The notes under the pieces were generated by a model. It saw only the letters and a list, made by a program, of their open reading frames with translations, was not told the DNA's origin and made no database searches. This document shows, in pieces, positions 6,109 through 14,145 of a stretch of 18,144 nt of DNA. Location of the stretch: contig NZ_JNJP01000073.1 of the NCBI RefSeq assembly GCF_000701705.1, positions 1 through 18,144 on the forward strand, written 5' to 3'. Source of the stretch: Bilophila wadsworthia ATCC 49260 (lineage in GTDB: Bacteria > Desulfobacterota > Desulfovibrionia > Desulfovibrionales > Desulfovibrionaceae). The translations under genes were made by a program, and so were the position numbers. Numbering within the stretch: the stretch's first letter is position 1; each line of letters starts with the position of its first letter.

Positions 6109-7429
6109 GGAGGGCCTGCCCCTTGGCTATGAAGTTCGGATTGCGGATCTGCGGGTTCAGCCGGACGATTTCCGTTGCGCGGGCAAAGTCGCCGTACAGT
6201 TTATGAGCAAGCAGATGCGCGTTGCATTCCGTCTCGACGACGTGCTCGACAAGCGGAGGGCGCGTCTCCAAAACCTTCGCGCCCAACGTCTGCACGGCGT
6301 CGGCAATGGTACGCAAGGATTCAGAGGCCGCGTAGTCCGTTTCCGGATCGGCCACGGCCCGGACCCAGTCAATGGAATCCTGTACCCGTTCGCGGACATT
6401 GCCGACCACGGCCTCGATTTCTTGCGGAGTCATCACCGGATCGTCCAGTTCGTCGGCAAGCATTCCCCCGGTGGCTTCCGCAAGCTGTACGGTCTGCGCC
6501 ACAGTCGCCGCCATGACGCCTACATCCTCCACCGTCCCCGCGCCGGGGGCCGGGGCGTTCAATAACGGCACAGGCTGTTTTGCCGGAGTCTTTTTGACGG
6601 CAAGCACCGGCTCGGCGCGTCCATCCGCGCCGCCGGACACGTAGCCTTGCACGCGGGACGAGACGCCGCCCACGACCGGCTCGCTCTTGACGGTTTCGCC
6701 GGTGCGCCCAAGGCGCGGGAAGGAATCGGAAAGCCGCGTCCACGCCGAAAAGGAACCGGACGGATCGACGCCGGACGTGATTTTCGACTGCACGGCCAGC
6801 AGATCCGACATGAAGGCTGCGGGATAGTTGACGTATGAAAGCGCGGTTCGGACGACTGATTGCCCCGTGTCGTATATGTCGAGCACGGCGGCCAGCACGT
6901 TTTCCACGCGGGCGCGGGCAGCCTGCGCGTGTTCCTGCGCCACGGCGAGTTTGTCACGCACCGTTGAAGCGATGAAAGAAAGCGCGTCGGCAATGCTTGC
7001 GTCAAGCGACGCCTGCGCCTGCTCCGCCCCGGCACGCGGAGACTGATAGTCGAAAAAAGGATTGTCGAGACTGGCTTCCACGGCCTCGAAGTCAAGGGCG
7101 ACGTAATCGGGATCGTCCGCCCGGTGGGGAATGCCCCAACGGATGATCGCAACCTGCACGCTGCCAAAAACAGGATGAATAAGCTCACCCTTGCCCGCTT
7201 CTTCAAAAGCCTTGACGAGTGAGGCCACACCAGAAAGGTAGTCTTCGCCCCAGAAAAGTGCCGTGACGCGGATGCGCCGGGCCTTGCGCCCAAGGTCTTC
7301 GATCTCGGCCCCGGCCCGGTACGGGTACTCATGCACGACGATAGACTTTTCCCCGTCGTCCTGCACTGATTCGACTTCAAACGTGACGCCCCGGAAAGAG
7401 GCGTCGAGAAGTTCGGTTTTCCAGCCCAT
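6092..7429 (-). CDS. N: Mu gp43 (N)-like protein, DNA circularisation N-terminal domain
   Basis: A 445-residue protein with the DNA_circ_N domain over roughly residues 1-100 (SFRGVTFEVESVQDDGEKSIVVHEYPYRAGAEIEDLGRKARRI..., then GWG-like IRWGIPHRADDPDYVALDFEAVE). The family name comes from Mu N, which was linked to DNA circularisation but is found in the tail; a role beside the hub and tape measure tip is more likely. The middle is mostly helical (residues 120-380). The last 45 residues, including AHKLYGDFARATEIVRLNPQIRNPNFIAKGQALHVY, resemble a LysM-like module, as in several tail hub proteins. It shares one base with the tape measure stop (TGATG). Confidence 0.9.
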   Translation of the reverse strand: MGWKTELLDASFRGVTFEVESVQDDGEKSIVVHEYPYRAGAEIEDLGRKARRIRVTALFWGEDYLSGVASLVKAFEEAGKGELIHPVFGSVQVAIIRWGIPHRADDPDYVALDFEAVEASLDNPFFDYQSPRAGAEQAQASLDASIADALSFIASTVRDKLAVAQEHAQAARARVENVLAAVLDIYDTGQSVVRTALSYVNYPAAFMSDLLAVQSKITSGVDPSGSFSAWTRLSDSFPRLGRTGETVKSEPVVGGVSSRVQGYVSGGADGRAEPVLAVKKTPAKQPVPLLNAPAPGAGTVEDVGVMAATVAQTVQLAEATGGMLADELDDPVMTPQEIEAVVGNVRERVQDSIDWVRAVADPETDYAASESLRTIADAVQTLGAKVLETRPPLVEHVVETECNAHLLAHKLYGDFARATEIVRLNPQIRNPNFIAKGQALHVYAD

Positions 7430-9645
7430 CAGTTTGACCTGAAATTGTATTCGGTTTGATACTTTTCCATGACTTCCGCGAGCGTCAGACCGTCAACCTC
7501 AAGGGCAAGTTTCGCGTTCAGCTCGATCGGCTGACGTTCCTCGGTTTGGGCTTTTGACACGGGATCACTGTAAATAAGCTTGCCCGCGCCTTCCCCGGCC
7601 TCACGCCCCGCCCACCAGCCGAGCAGGCCGCCGATGAGCGCGCCAGCCGTCGTCCCGATCACCGGCACGACGGAACCGGCGGAAGCGCCCGCAGCCGCCC
7701 CGGCAAGCGCACCACCAAAACCGCCGTAGGTAGCCATATTCGCCTGATCTTTCTGTTGGCGCGTCAGGTCCGGGTCGTTCTCAGTCTGCCAAATGTCATA
7801 GGCGGACATGGCAAACTCGGCCCCAAGAAATCCCTTGCCGAGCGTCCTTGCCCCGGCCTGTACGGTCTCTTTCGCTACCGTCTTCGCCGTGGCGTCTGCA
7901 ACCGCCTTGCCCCCGGCTTCCAGCGCCGTCCCCTTGAGTATGGCCTTGCCGCCCACATCGGCGGCGGTCTTGGCGAGGGTCGCCTTGCCGCCAGCCTCAA
8001 CGGCGGTTTTCCCGGCCCCGCCCAAAAGTTTGCCCACGCCGCCGAGCACCTTTCCGCCTCCCCCGCGAAGCATCCGGGAGCCGCCCCACGCCATGCCGAC
8101 GGCGGCAAATACGCCAAGGGCCGTCGCGGCTTCATAGACAACCGTCGTCAGCCGGGGAAATTCCTGTGCCGCGTCGCGCAAGCCGGTAAGCATGTTGTCG
8201 ATATGCGGTTTGACTTCGGAAAAGGCGTCGCTGGCGGCAATGTCTTTTTCATTGGCCGCTTGCTGGAGCTGCGCGTCAGTTGTGGAAGCCATGACCTTGT
8301 ATGAGGCATCAATAGCGCCCTTGGTATTATCAAGCTCGGCCAGTACGTTTTTCTTCGTCTCGCCCTGACTCATTATACCGACAAAACCGAGTCTGGCTTC
8401 GCGGTCTTGAAGGATTCGCCCCACGGCGGAGCCTTGCAGGATTTCCTCGGCCTGCTGGAGAAGGGCCTGACGCTCCGGCCCCTTCGCCGTTGCGAGCTGT
8501 GCCTTGAGTTTTTTATAGCTTCTATTCGTGTTGACGACACGCTCTTCCACAATACGGACGAATGCCGATACGGGGTCTTCCCCCTCTATTGCCGCTTTTT
8601 CCAGCTCCTTCGGCAGATTGACGCCAAAGTCTTCAAGGTTCTTTGCGACGTCGGGAGCCGTCAGCTTGCCGAGCAGGTTGTAGTAGGCGTTGCCCGCCTG
8701 ATCGCTTGACCCTGTCACTTCCGCTATGGCTTGCAGGTTGGCGAGGTGCTGTTTATAGCCCCCCATTCCCTTCATGCCCTTGCCCTCGGAGAATATCTGG
8801 GGCAGCCAGCGGGCTTGATCTTTGAGCTCAAACTGTCCGGCATCACCGGCCCGGAGAGCCATTTCCAACGCTTCTTCCGCTTCGTCGACCTTGAATTGTC
8901 CCTGCTTGATCCCTTTAACGAGGATCGCGGCTAGTTCGTTGGGGTCCGCCTGTGCCGCCGTGGCGGTCTTTTGGACAAGCGGCAACAGCCTTCTTGCCGT
9001 GGCGTCGTCCAGATCGCCCCTGATCATCGTGCCAAGCGCTCCGGCGGCCTGTTCGCGGCTTCCCCCTCCTTTTCGGACAGCTTCCTTAACGGCTTCGTCA
9101 AGGTCTTTCATGCCCGCTATCCGGCCAGCGGTATCACGTTTTCGATAGGTGCTGTTCGCCATTTCGGCGAGCTGCTTTTCATAGGCGATCGGCTTTTGCA
9201 CCGCCCGGGCCGCCACATACCCGCCCGCCATGAGCCCGGCCCCGACGTCGCGCGCGGTGCCCATAGCGCCGCCCATTTTTGAAAGGGCCGTGCCGGTACG
9301 CCGGGCCATCGCTTCCAGACGCCCCATGCTGCGCTCGGCCTTTTCGGCTTCCTGCGCCACGCGCCCAAGCCCGGAGCCGGAACCGCTGACGAAACGCCCG
9401 CTGGCGTCCCGCGCCCGATCCGCCGATCGTGCCACCTTGTCGATCGCCGTGGCGGCCTTGTCGGCGGCCTGCGCCGTCCGCTCGTACGCCTGCGCCCCCG
9501 CGTCCTTTTTTGTAGCCGCCAGCGCGTCGGCGGCCTTCCCGGCGTTGCGCGCCTTTTTGCTGACGGCGTCAAGCGCTGTCCCGGCCTTTTTGCTGAGATC
9601 GTCTTTCAGCGTCAGCCTTGCTTCGACTTCCAGATCGCGGGCCAT
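7429..9645 (-). CDS. Tail tape measure protein (Mu gp42 position)
   Basis: A 738-residue tape measure protein, which sets tail length and is ejected during infection. The first 120 residues are rich in alanine, lysine and arginine and look coiled-coil (AGTALDAVSKKARNAGKAADALAAT). The TP901-type core follows, with YEKQLAEMANSTYRKRDTAGRI and AYYNLLGKLTAPDVAKNLEDFGV. Two hydrophobic segments lie near residues 499-526 (VVYEAATALGVFAAVGMAWGG) and 640-679 (a glycine/alanine-rich stretch ending GGLLGWWA), a common arrangement for membrane insertion. Between them is a run of glycine-lysine repeats. The start at 9645 has AGAGGA 6 bases upstream. It begins inside the gp41 frameshift extension, overlapping it by 77 bases. 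Confidence 0.93.
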   Translation of the reverse strand: MARDLEVEARLTLKDDLSKKAGTALDAVSKKARNAGKAADALAATKKDAGAQAYERTAQAADKAATAIDKVARSADRARDASGRFVSGSGSGLGRVAQEAEKAERSMGRLEAMARRTGTALSKMGGAMGTARDVGAGLMAGGYVAARAVQKPIAYEKQLAEMANSTYRKRDTAGRIAGMKDLDEAVKEAVRKGGGSREQAAGALGTMIRGDLDDATARRLLPLVQKTATAAQADPNELAAILVKGIKQGQFKVDEAEEALEMALRAGDAGQFELKDQARWLPQIFSEGKGMKGMGGYKQHLANLQAIAEVTGSSDQAGNAYYNLLGKLTAPDVAKNLEDFGVNLPKELEKAAIEGEDPVSAFVRIVEERVVNTNRSYKKLKAQLATAKGPERQALLQQAEEILQGSAVGRILQDREARLGFVGIMSQGETKKNVLAELDNTKGAIDASYKVMASTTDAQLQQAANEKDIAASDAFSEVKPHIDNMLTGLRDAAQEFPRLTTVVYEAATALGVFAAVGMAWGGSRMLRGGGGKVLGGVGKLLGGAGKTAVEAGGKATLAKTAADVGGKAILKGTALEAGGKAVADATAKTVAKETVQAGARTLGKGFLGAEFAMSAYDIWQTENDPDLTRQQKDQANMATYGGFGGALAGAAAGASAGSVVPVIGTTAGALIGGLLGWWAGREAGEGAGKLIYSDPVSKAQTEERQPIELNAKLALEVDGLTLAEVMEKYQTEYNFRSN

Positions 9646-10122
9646 TGCCTTTCCTCTTTCTTTTCAGTGAGATGTATTTTTTCTTGCCCTTGTCGGGGTT
9701 CGGGTAAAAGATCTCAAGGTAGCTGACCGCCTCCGGCCCGGTCATTCCCCGCACGTCAGCGGGAGAAAAACCGTGCCGGACAAGCGCGGCGATGGTCAGG
9801 CGGACGTCGGCGAGGCGCTTTTCCCGCCGCTGAGCTTTTTTACAAGCCGATCCTGCGCGTCGGCGAGGATGCCGAACTCGACGCTGGCCAGCTCCGCCAG
9901 CCGCTCCGGCGTTATCTCGTCGCCGGGGATGCAGCCGACGGAAAGCAGGCAGGCCGCCCACTCGTGCCGCCGGATGCGCGCCGTGCTGGCATACTCGGGC
10001 GTGTCTTCAAGCGCGTTCTCGGTGTCCTCAAGCGTGGCAAGCCGCATCTCGAAATCCCGCTGGAACGCTTTGCTCTTCTCGTCCCACAGCCCGATCGCAA
10101 ATTGCCCTTTAATCGTATCCAT
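9569..10122 (-). CDS. gp41-gp42 tail assembly chaperone, -1 frameshift fusion product
   Basis: Programmed -1 frameshifting would join 96 residues of gp41 to an 88-residue extension, giving 184 residues. The slip site A-AAA-AAG is in frame at 9835-9841. After it the -1 frame reads AQRREKRLADVRLTIAALVRHGF and runs open to TGA at 9569. The extension contains GFSPADVRGMTGPEAVSYLEIFYPNP and a very basic C-terminal end (SLKRKRKGNGPRSGSRSKADAERRSQQKGRD). The extension has no start codon of its own with a good ribosome site. In lambda gpG/gpGT, Mu and many other tailed phages, such fusions chaperone the tape measure protein during tail assembly. Here the extension overlaps the tape measure start by 77 bases. 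Frameshifting efficiency cannot be read from sequence. Confidence 0.8.
9796..10122 (-). CDS. Mu gp41-like tail assembly chaperone (unshifted product)
   Basis: A 108-residue acidic protein (MDTIKGQFAIGLWDEKSKAF...), the shorter product of the two-protein tail chaperone set. Family role: it coats the tape measure protein with the longer fusion before tube polymerisation, then leaves the tail. The N-terminal half is beta-like, and the middle (RLATLEDTENALEDTPEYASTARIRRHEWAACLLSVG) is helical and charged. It follows the tail tube gene by 3 bases, with AAGGA 12 bases before the ATG. The frame ends at TGA 9796, 37 bases after the slip site. Position between the tube and tape measure genes is diagnostic even though sequence conservation in this family is low. 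Confidence 0.85.
   Translation of the reverse strand: MDTIKGQFAIGLWDEKSKAFQRDFEMRLATLEDTENALEDTPEYASTARIRRHEWAACLLSVGCIPGDEITPERLAELASVEFGILADAQDRLVKKLSGGKSASPTSA
9808..9857 (-). promoter_or_regulatory. -1 ribosomal frameshift signal A-AAA-AAG
   Basis: The heptamer AAAAAAG (9835-9841 on the minus strand) is in the gp41 frame as A-AAA-AAG, the same slip sequence as in E. coli dnaX. An AGGA lies 9 bases upstream, at the position of the dnaX internal Shine-Dalgarno-like stimulator. Five bases downstream, CGGCG (9825-9829) can pair with CGCCG (9808-9812) to form a hairpin with a 12-base loop. Both flanking stimulators and the open -1 frame support it. Confidence 0.8.
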
Positions 10123-10125
10123 GCG

Positions 10126-10500
10126 CTACTCTTCCTTTTTGTCCTGCGCGAACATTTTGATGTCGCGTTTGGCTTCGTTTTCGGTTTCGTACTGCTCGCC
10201 CACTTCCGTCACAACGCACCCGGTATAGGCCGTGCGGCGGTTGCCTTTTACGGGGTAGATGACCACCTTGGCGTCAATGACGTTTTCCCAGTCGATCGTG
10301 TCGCCGTCGGCCTCCACCGGGACGGACAGATCAAGGGTGTACTCATAGACGCCGTTGGTGTACCCGGCGATCCGCTGTGTGCGGTTCATGGTTTTGACGG
10401 GCTTGCGGCCCGTGTTTGCCGACGGGGAACAAGAAAAGGCTTCAATCTCCCGCCCGTTGACCTCGACGACAACCGCGCCGACATATTCTTCAAGCGCCAT
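10126..10500 (-). CDS. M: Tail tube protein (Mu M/gp40-like)
   Basis: A 124-residue tail tube protein that forms the inner DNA channel inside the contractile sheath. The sequence is mainly beta: EEYVGAVVVEVNGREIEAFSCSPSANTGRKPVKTMNRTQRIAGYTNGVYEYTLDLSVPV. The G-R-K-P-V-K-T-M-N patch (about 31-39) is a recognised feature of Mu-type tubes. The C-terminus is charged (EVGEQYETENEAKRDIKMFAQDKKEE). A strong AAGGAGG site lies 7 bases before the ATG, in keeping with a protein needed in many copies. It follows the sheath gene by 12 bases and precedes gp41 by 3, the usual sheath-tube-chaperone order. Confidence 0.92.
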   Translation of the reverse strand: MALEEYVGAVVVEVNGREIEAFSCSPSANTGRKPVKTMNRTQRIAGYTNGVYEYTLDLSVPVEADGDTIDWENVIDAKVVIYPVKGNRRTAYTGCVVTEVGEQYETENEAKRDIKMFAQDKKEE

Positions 10501-10512
10501 ATGCGCCTCCTT

Positions 10513-11934
10513 TTACAGCAAAAGATCGATGCGACCCGCGAAGACGTGCAGGCCGTTGACGACGTCGGTGGGGATTTTGGCGTCGAGCCGGTTCGCATCC
10601 TGAAGATCGCGCTCGACCACCACGCCGTCGGCGTTGGCGTCCACTTCCTCGACGATTTCAAGGCTTTCAAGCCCGCGCAGGACGTCAAGGATTTCCGAGC
10701 GCACTTTTGCGGGCGTGCGGGTGGACAATTTCTCGCGCGGGAAGCGCAGGGAAATGCGCTCCCGGATCGCCTTGCGCACATAGTCAAGCGTTCGGATCGT
10801 CGTGATGTCCAAAAGCGACACGTCCGCCGTGCCTTCCGCGTTGACGGTGTATGTGCTGATCGCCCGGACGATCTGGACGACATCGCCCGGCCCGGCTTCC
10901 AGCGGGGTTACGCCGTTTTTCAGGCAGACCTCTTGCTCGGTGCGGCCCAAGCGCGAGGCCACGGGCGGCACGGTCACGCCCGTGAGTACCAAGGTGTTGA
11001 GCGGGCGCGCCGGGTCTTCCTCGCTTGCCAAGACGGCAGCGTAGGCTGCGGCGATCTGTTCGGGCGGCGTGGTGGAACCGGGCAAAAGCGCCCCGGTGAT
11101 GCGGCCCGAATTGAGCTGGCCTGCAAGCGTGGTTGCGGCTGACAGCGTACCCGTGGAAGCGTAGACGCCGATCGCCCCGCGTTGCTCCATCGGGCCGCCC
11201 ACATTGTCCAGATGCTCGCGCAGGGCGGCAAGCGGGGCTTGTACCGCCCACGGCACGCAATAGATCGTATAGTCGGCGGCAAAGACGGCGGTCAGCGCTT
11301 CGGCAATGTCCGGGTCTTTCTGCCCGCCCGTCATGGCGGTCAACGTCGGCGTGATGCCGGGAACGGTGTTGCTGTACGCAAGAACGATCCCGTTGCCGAG
11401 TGTGCCCTTGTTTTTCGCGGTCAGTGTGACGGTGCCCGTGGCGGCCTGCGCCGTGACCGGCAAATCCCTTTCGGCGTTGACTGCGGTTGTAAGGGCCGTC
11501 GCCAGAGTCTCGGCGGAATCTTCGGCAGTGGCTACAACGGACACTTCCGTATCCGCAACCGTCAACGTGATGACGCCCTGCGCCGTAGCGTCGCCCGTCA
11601 GCTTGAGAGAACCAGAGGCGGCAACGCCCGCGCTGTCGTCGGCAACGGGCAGGACGGACAGATCGACGTAGCCGTAGGCGCGCATGGCAGCCCGGACCAT
11701 GCGGGCGGCCTGCGAGCCGACCCCGAACAGCTTCCCCGCCGTGTCGGTATCGAAGACCTGTACAGGCGTCTTTTCGGCGGCAGTGCCGTCGGCGGTTTTC
11801 TGCGCGATGATCAGAACCGTCTGCGGGTTGGTGGCCAGCGTGCGGACGGCCAATTTGGTATTGAACTCAAGGTATTTTCCCGGTTTGCGGATGCTTGCCG
11901 GGATATTGTCGAAACTGACGTTCGCGCTAGCCAT
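10513..11934 (-). CDS. L: Contractile tail sheath protein (Mu L/gp39-like)
   Basis: A 473-residue tail sheath protein. Its subunits surround the tube and contract to drive it through the envelope. Visible landmarks are an N-terminal FDNIPASIRKPGKYLEFNTKLA stretch typical of Mu L, QTVLIIAQKTADG, and AARMVRAAMRAYGYVDLSVLPVAD near 75-100. A variable beta-rich insertion covers about 105-200 (LTGDATAQGVITLTVADTEVSV...), and the conserved C-terminal half includes RPLNTLVLTGVTVPP and TTIRTLDYVRKAIRERISLRFPREKLSTRTPAKVRSEILDVLRGLE. The ATG at 11934 has GAGGAG 7 bases upstream and overlaps gp38 by 8 bases; an upstream in-frame start at 11952 lacks such a site. Length matches Mu L. Confidence 0.94.
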   Translation of the reverse strand: MASANVSFDNIPASIRKPGKYLEFNTKLAVRTLATNPQTVLIIAQKTADGTAAEKTPVQVFDTDTAGKLFGVGSQAARMVRAAMRAYGYVDLSVLPVADDSAGVAASGSLKLTGDATAQGVITLTVADTEVSVVATAEDSAETLATALTTAVNAERDLPVTAQAATGTVTLTAKNKGTLGNGIVLAYSNTVPGITPTLTAMTGGQKDPDIAEALTAVFAADYTIYCVPWAVQAPLAALREHLDNVGGPMEQRGAIGVYASTGTLSAATTLAGQLNSGRITGALLPGSTTPPEQIAAAYAAVLASEEDPARPLNTLVLTGVTVPPVASRLGRTEQEVCLKNGVTPLEAGPGDVVQIVRAISTYTVNAEGTADVSLLDITTIRTLDYVRKAIRERISLRFPREKLSTRTPAKVRSEILDVLRGLESLEIVEEVDANADGVVVERDLQDANRLDAKIPTDVVNGLHVFAGRIDLLL

Positions 11935-12124
11935 TGGCGGTCTCCTCGTCATGTGTGTAGGCGCGTTCGGCGGGCAGGACGATCACCAGATCATTGTCCT
12001 GCAAACGCCGCAGGTAGTACGGCGTCCCCGGCACTTTGACCGGGCCGGATGACTCTGTGATATACCGGCGCGGGTCATGCTCCATCGGCACGGCAACACC
12101 GGGGCGGGCTTTCACAGTAAGCAT
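11927..12124 (-). CDS. Mu gp38-like small tail protein (DUF2635)
   Basis: A 65-residue protein with the DUF2635 layout: MLTVKARPGVAVPMEHDPRRYITE, then a hydrophilic turn and GTPYYLRRLQDNDLVIVLP. This family sits just before the tail sheath gene in Mu-like phages; its function is not established, and a role at tail initiation is only inferred from gene order. A purine-rich AGGGGG precedes the ATG by a few bases. It starts one base after the gp37 stop and overlaps the sheath gene by 8 bases. Confidence 0.82.
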   Translation of the reverse strand: MLTVKARPGVAVPMEHDPRRYITESSGPVKVPGTPYYLRRLQDNDLVIVLPAERAYTHDEETANG

Positions 12125-12125
12125 G

Positions 12126-12800
12126 TTACCCCCTGTTCTGGTTGAGGGTTATAAGATCAACGGCGCTCGGTTCGTCGGTATCCGGATCAAGCGGCGGTTT
12201 CAGCCAGTACCGCAGGGCGAATCCTGACAGCGGCGGGAGGTACGGATCTTCTTTCGCGTAGGCGTCGCCCGGCAGGCGCGTGCCTTCCGGCGGAAGATAT
12301 GCGCCGGGCGGGGCGTCAAGCGCCCGCCCCCCCGGCTCGCGGACGCGCAGATCGTAAAGTGTGGTCCATTCCTGCATGAGGATGGACATGCTGCACGCGG
12401 CCAGCCGCCCGTTAAACAGCGTCCGGGTGCGTCCGGGGCGCAGGTAGTCGACACCGGGCAACCCGAAGTCGTTGAAGCCGATCAGCGCCCGGACGTCTTC
12501 GATCATCTGGTAGCTGCCCACATGCACGGCGTCGCCGTGGCGGGTGGCCTCCTCGTTTTTGAGACTGCGGGCGGCGGCCAGCACGGAGAACGTCGCATTG
12601 ACCGTCCAGCGTGTGCGGCCCGTATTGCGCGGATCGGGCGCGGATTCGTCGCGGTAGGACACCCACACGGCGGGCGTTTGCCGGATGATGCTTTGCGGCT
12701 CGCCGTCAAGTTCCCCGCCGTAGGTGCCCAGATACCGCAGGTACGGCAGGCGGGCCGCCCGGATGGTTTCGACAATGGCGGTTTCAATGGTTGCGATCAT
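12126..12800 (-). CDS. Mu gp37-like protein (DUF1834), head-tail region
   Basis: A 224-residue protein of the Gp37/DUF1834 family. It starts MIATIETAIVETIRAARLPYLRYLGTYGGELDGE, the family signature of a helix followed by a G-T-Y-G-G-E-L-D turn. Then come AVWVSYRDESAP, the strand RTRWTVNATFSVLAAARSLKNEEATR, and YQMIEDVRALIGFNDFG. Family members lie between capsid and sheath genes and probably act as head-tail connector or tail terminator components; this is inferred from position. The ATG overlaps the gp36 stop by four bases (ATGA) and has AAGGGA 6 bases upstream. A longer reading from 12914 lies inside gp36 and is not used. A proline-rich C-terminal stretch (YAKEDPYLPPLSG...) may be specific to this phage. 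Confidence 0.87.
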   Translation of the reverse strand: MIATIETAIVETIRAARLPYLRYLGTYGGELDGEPQSIIRQTPAVWVSYRDESAPDPRNTGRTRWTVNATFSVLAAARSLKNEEATRHGDAVHVGSYQMIEDVRALIGFNDFGLPGVDYLRPGRTRTLFNGRLAACSMSILMQEWTTLYDLRVREPGGRALDAPPGAYLPPEGTRLPGDAYAKEDPYLPPLSGFALRYWLKPPLDPDTDEPSAVDLITLNQNRG

Positions 12801-13213
12801 AGCCAGTCCCTTGTGCCCGGCGTAATGCCCACGCCGTCCGTACCGTCCCCGGATTCCCCGCCCGCGTCCTGCCCCGGCAGATCGGCAAGTCCTTTGGCAA
12901 TGCGCAAAAGCCAATCGATCGCCTTTTCATAGCGGCGCAGGATAACCTCGTTTTCCAGCGTGTTGTGCCCGGTGAGCCGATAGCGGGCGATGTCGCCGAC
13001 GCAGTTGGTCAAAATGGGCGGCACGGGACTGATCGGCGTCGGATAGCGGGCGGACAGATAGCTGTCCGCCTCGCTTGACGCCCACTCGATCGCCGCCGTG
13101 ACGCGGGCCGTGTCAAGCTCGCCGTCCGCCCCGGCGGCGAGGGTGAGCATTTCATCCTCACCGAACAGGGCGACAAGCTGATCCGGGGTGGCGTAGGCGG
13201 TTACGCCAGCCAC
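12797..13213 (-). CDS. Mu gp36-like protein (DUF1320), head completion
   Basis: A 138-residue DUF1320 protein. Landmarks are YATPDQLVALFGEDEMLTLA, then TARVTAAIEWASSEADSYLSARYPTPI and CVGDIARYRLTGHN, the common pattern of these short helical head-tail connectors (similar in layout to HK97 gp6-type adaptors). The C-terminal tail is glycine/aspartate-rich and looks disordered. The start appears to be GTG at 13213, overlapping the capsid gene by 13 bases; no good Shine-Dalgarno site is visible, so translation may depend on coupling to capsid translation. In Mu a further gene (gp35) lies between T and gp36; it is missing here. Confidence 0.88.
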   Translation of the reverse strand: MAGVTAYATPDQLVALFGEDEMLTLAAGADGELDTARVTAAIEWASSEADSYLSARYPTPISPVPPILTNCVGDIARYRLTGHNTLENEVILRRYEKAIDWLLRIAKGLADLPGQDAGGESGDGTDGVGITPGTRDWL

Positions 13214-14145
13214 GGCGAGACTACGATGGTTGCCGCGTCGAACCAGATATTCGACGCGCCCATGTCGTCGCGCTCGGCGACAAGGATTTTCCGGGCGTCG
13301 GCTTGCAGCGTGGGCGGGACGACAAGCAGCGTCCCGGCCTTACCGCCGAAGCCAAGCCCAAGGGGCCGCCCGCCGTCGGCCTTGAAGCCTTGCATGGTAG
13401 CCAATGCAAGCTCGAAGTTGTCGGCGGTGAGATCGTCGGTGCAGCACACGGCCTGCTGCCAGAAGCCATACCCGCCGTTGCAGCGGTAACGGATGCCAAA
13501 GGGGTACTCGTCATACTCAAAGACCGTGTTGTTCACCGTGGACGTGATCGCCTCGATCTCCGGCTTGGTCCGCTCCTGAAAGATGAAGGGCTTCAGGGGG
13601 CGGGACACGTCAAGCAGGTACCACGCCGTCTTATCCGTCACCGTGCCGCTGACGGCCGCTGGGCGAATCAGGTTGGAGGCATTGGCGACCGAACCGGTGC
13701 CGTCGACGTTCGGATAGACCGGATGATCGGCGGCGAAGAATTTCTTGCCGTCGAAACAGTCGTTGGTCCGCCCGTTCTTCAGCAGTCCGAAAACGATCTC
13801 GTCAGGGTGGGTAGCCGCCGCATACCCCATTTCCCGGAACAGCGGCGCATACACGTCAAGCGTGTCGTCTTCAAAGGCCGTGCGGGGAATCTTGACGGAC
13901 GCTTCGTACTTCTTGTTCGTGACCGAATAGCCGAATTCCTTCATGCTCTTGTAGGATCGCTGCCCGGTCCATTCCGCGAGCTTCGGGAACTGCCCGAGCC
14001 ACCCGTAGGTGGTGGAGGCCGCCGTGGAGGCTACGAGGGTGGCGAGCGTCGCCCACTGGGAAGGGGCCGCCGCCTTGGCTTTTTCAAAGACGTCGTTGTA
14101 GCCCACCCGAAGCGAGTTGAGCAGCGAATTGGTGGCAATGGGCAT
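13201..14145 (-). CDS. T: Major capsid protein (Mu T/gp34-like)
   Basis: A 314-residue Mu T-type major head subunit with HK97-like fold by family. It starts MPIATNSLLNSLRVGYNDVFEKA, then ASTTYGWLGQFPKLAEWTGQRSYKSM, then YSVTNKKYEASVKIPRTAFEDDTLDVYAPLFREMGYAAATHPDEIVF, a run that is highly characteristic. The F-DGKKFFAADHPVYPNVDGTG region (about 135-152) and the C-terminal RPLGLGFGGKAGTLLVVPPTLQADARKIL stretch also match the family. A strong AAGGAG lies 8 bases before the ATG, as expected for an abundant protein. The ATG shares one base with the stop of gene I (TGATG). Confidence 0.95.
   Translation of the reverse strand: MPIATNSLLNSLRVGYNDVFEKAKAAAPSQWATLATLVASTAASTTYGWLGQFPKLAEWTGQRSYKSMKEFGYSVTNKKYEASVKIPRTAFEDDTLDVYAPLFREMGYAAATHPDEIVFGLLKNGRTNDCFDGKKFFAADHPVYPNVDGTGSVANASNLIRPAAVSGTVTDKTAWYLLDVSRPLKPFIFQERTKPEIEAITSTVNNTVFEYDEYPFGIRYRCNGGYGFWQQAVCCTDDLTADNFELALATMQGFKADGGRPLGLGFGGKAGTLLVVPPTLQADARKILVAERDDMGASNIWFDAATIVVSPWLA

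Noticed and set aside
6559..7380. Minus-strand 273-codon frame inside the N gene
   Set aside because: It is an out-of-frame overlap of N, which has a clear DNA_circ_N domain.
9964..11142. Long plus-strand open frame (392 codons) opposite sheath, tube and gp41
   Set aside because: Antisense to three recognised tail genes with correct order and ribosome sites; no recognisable domain.
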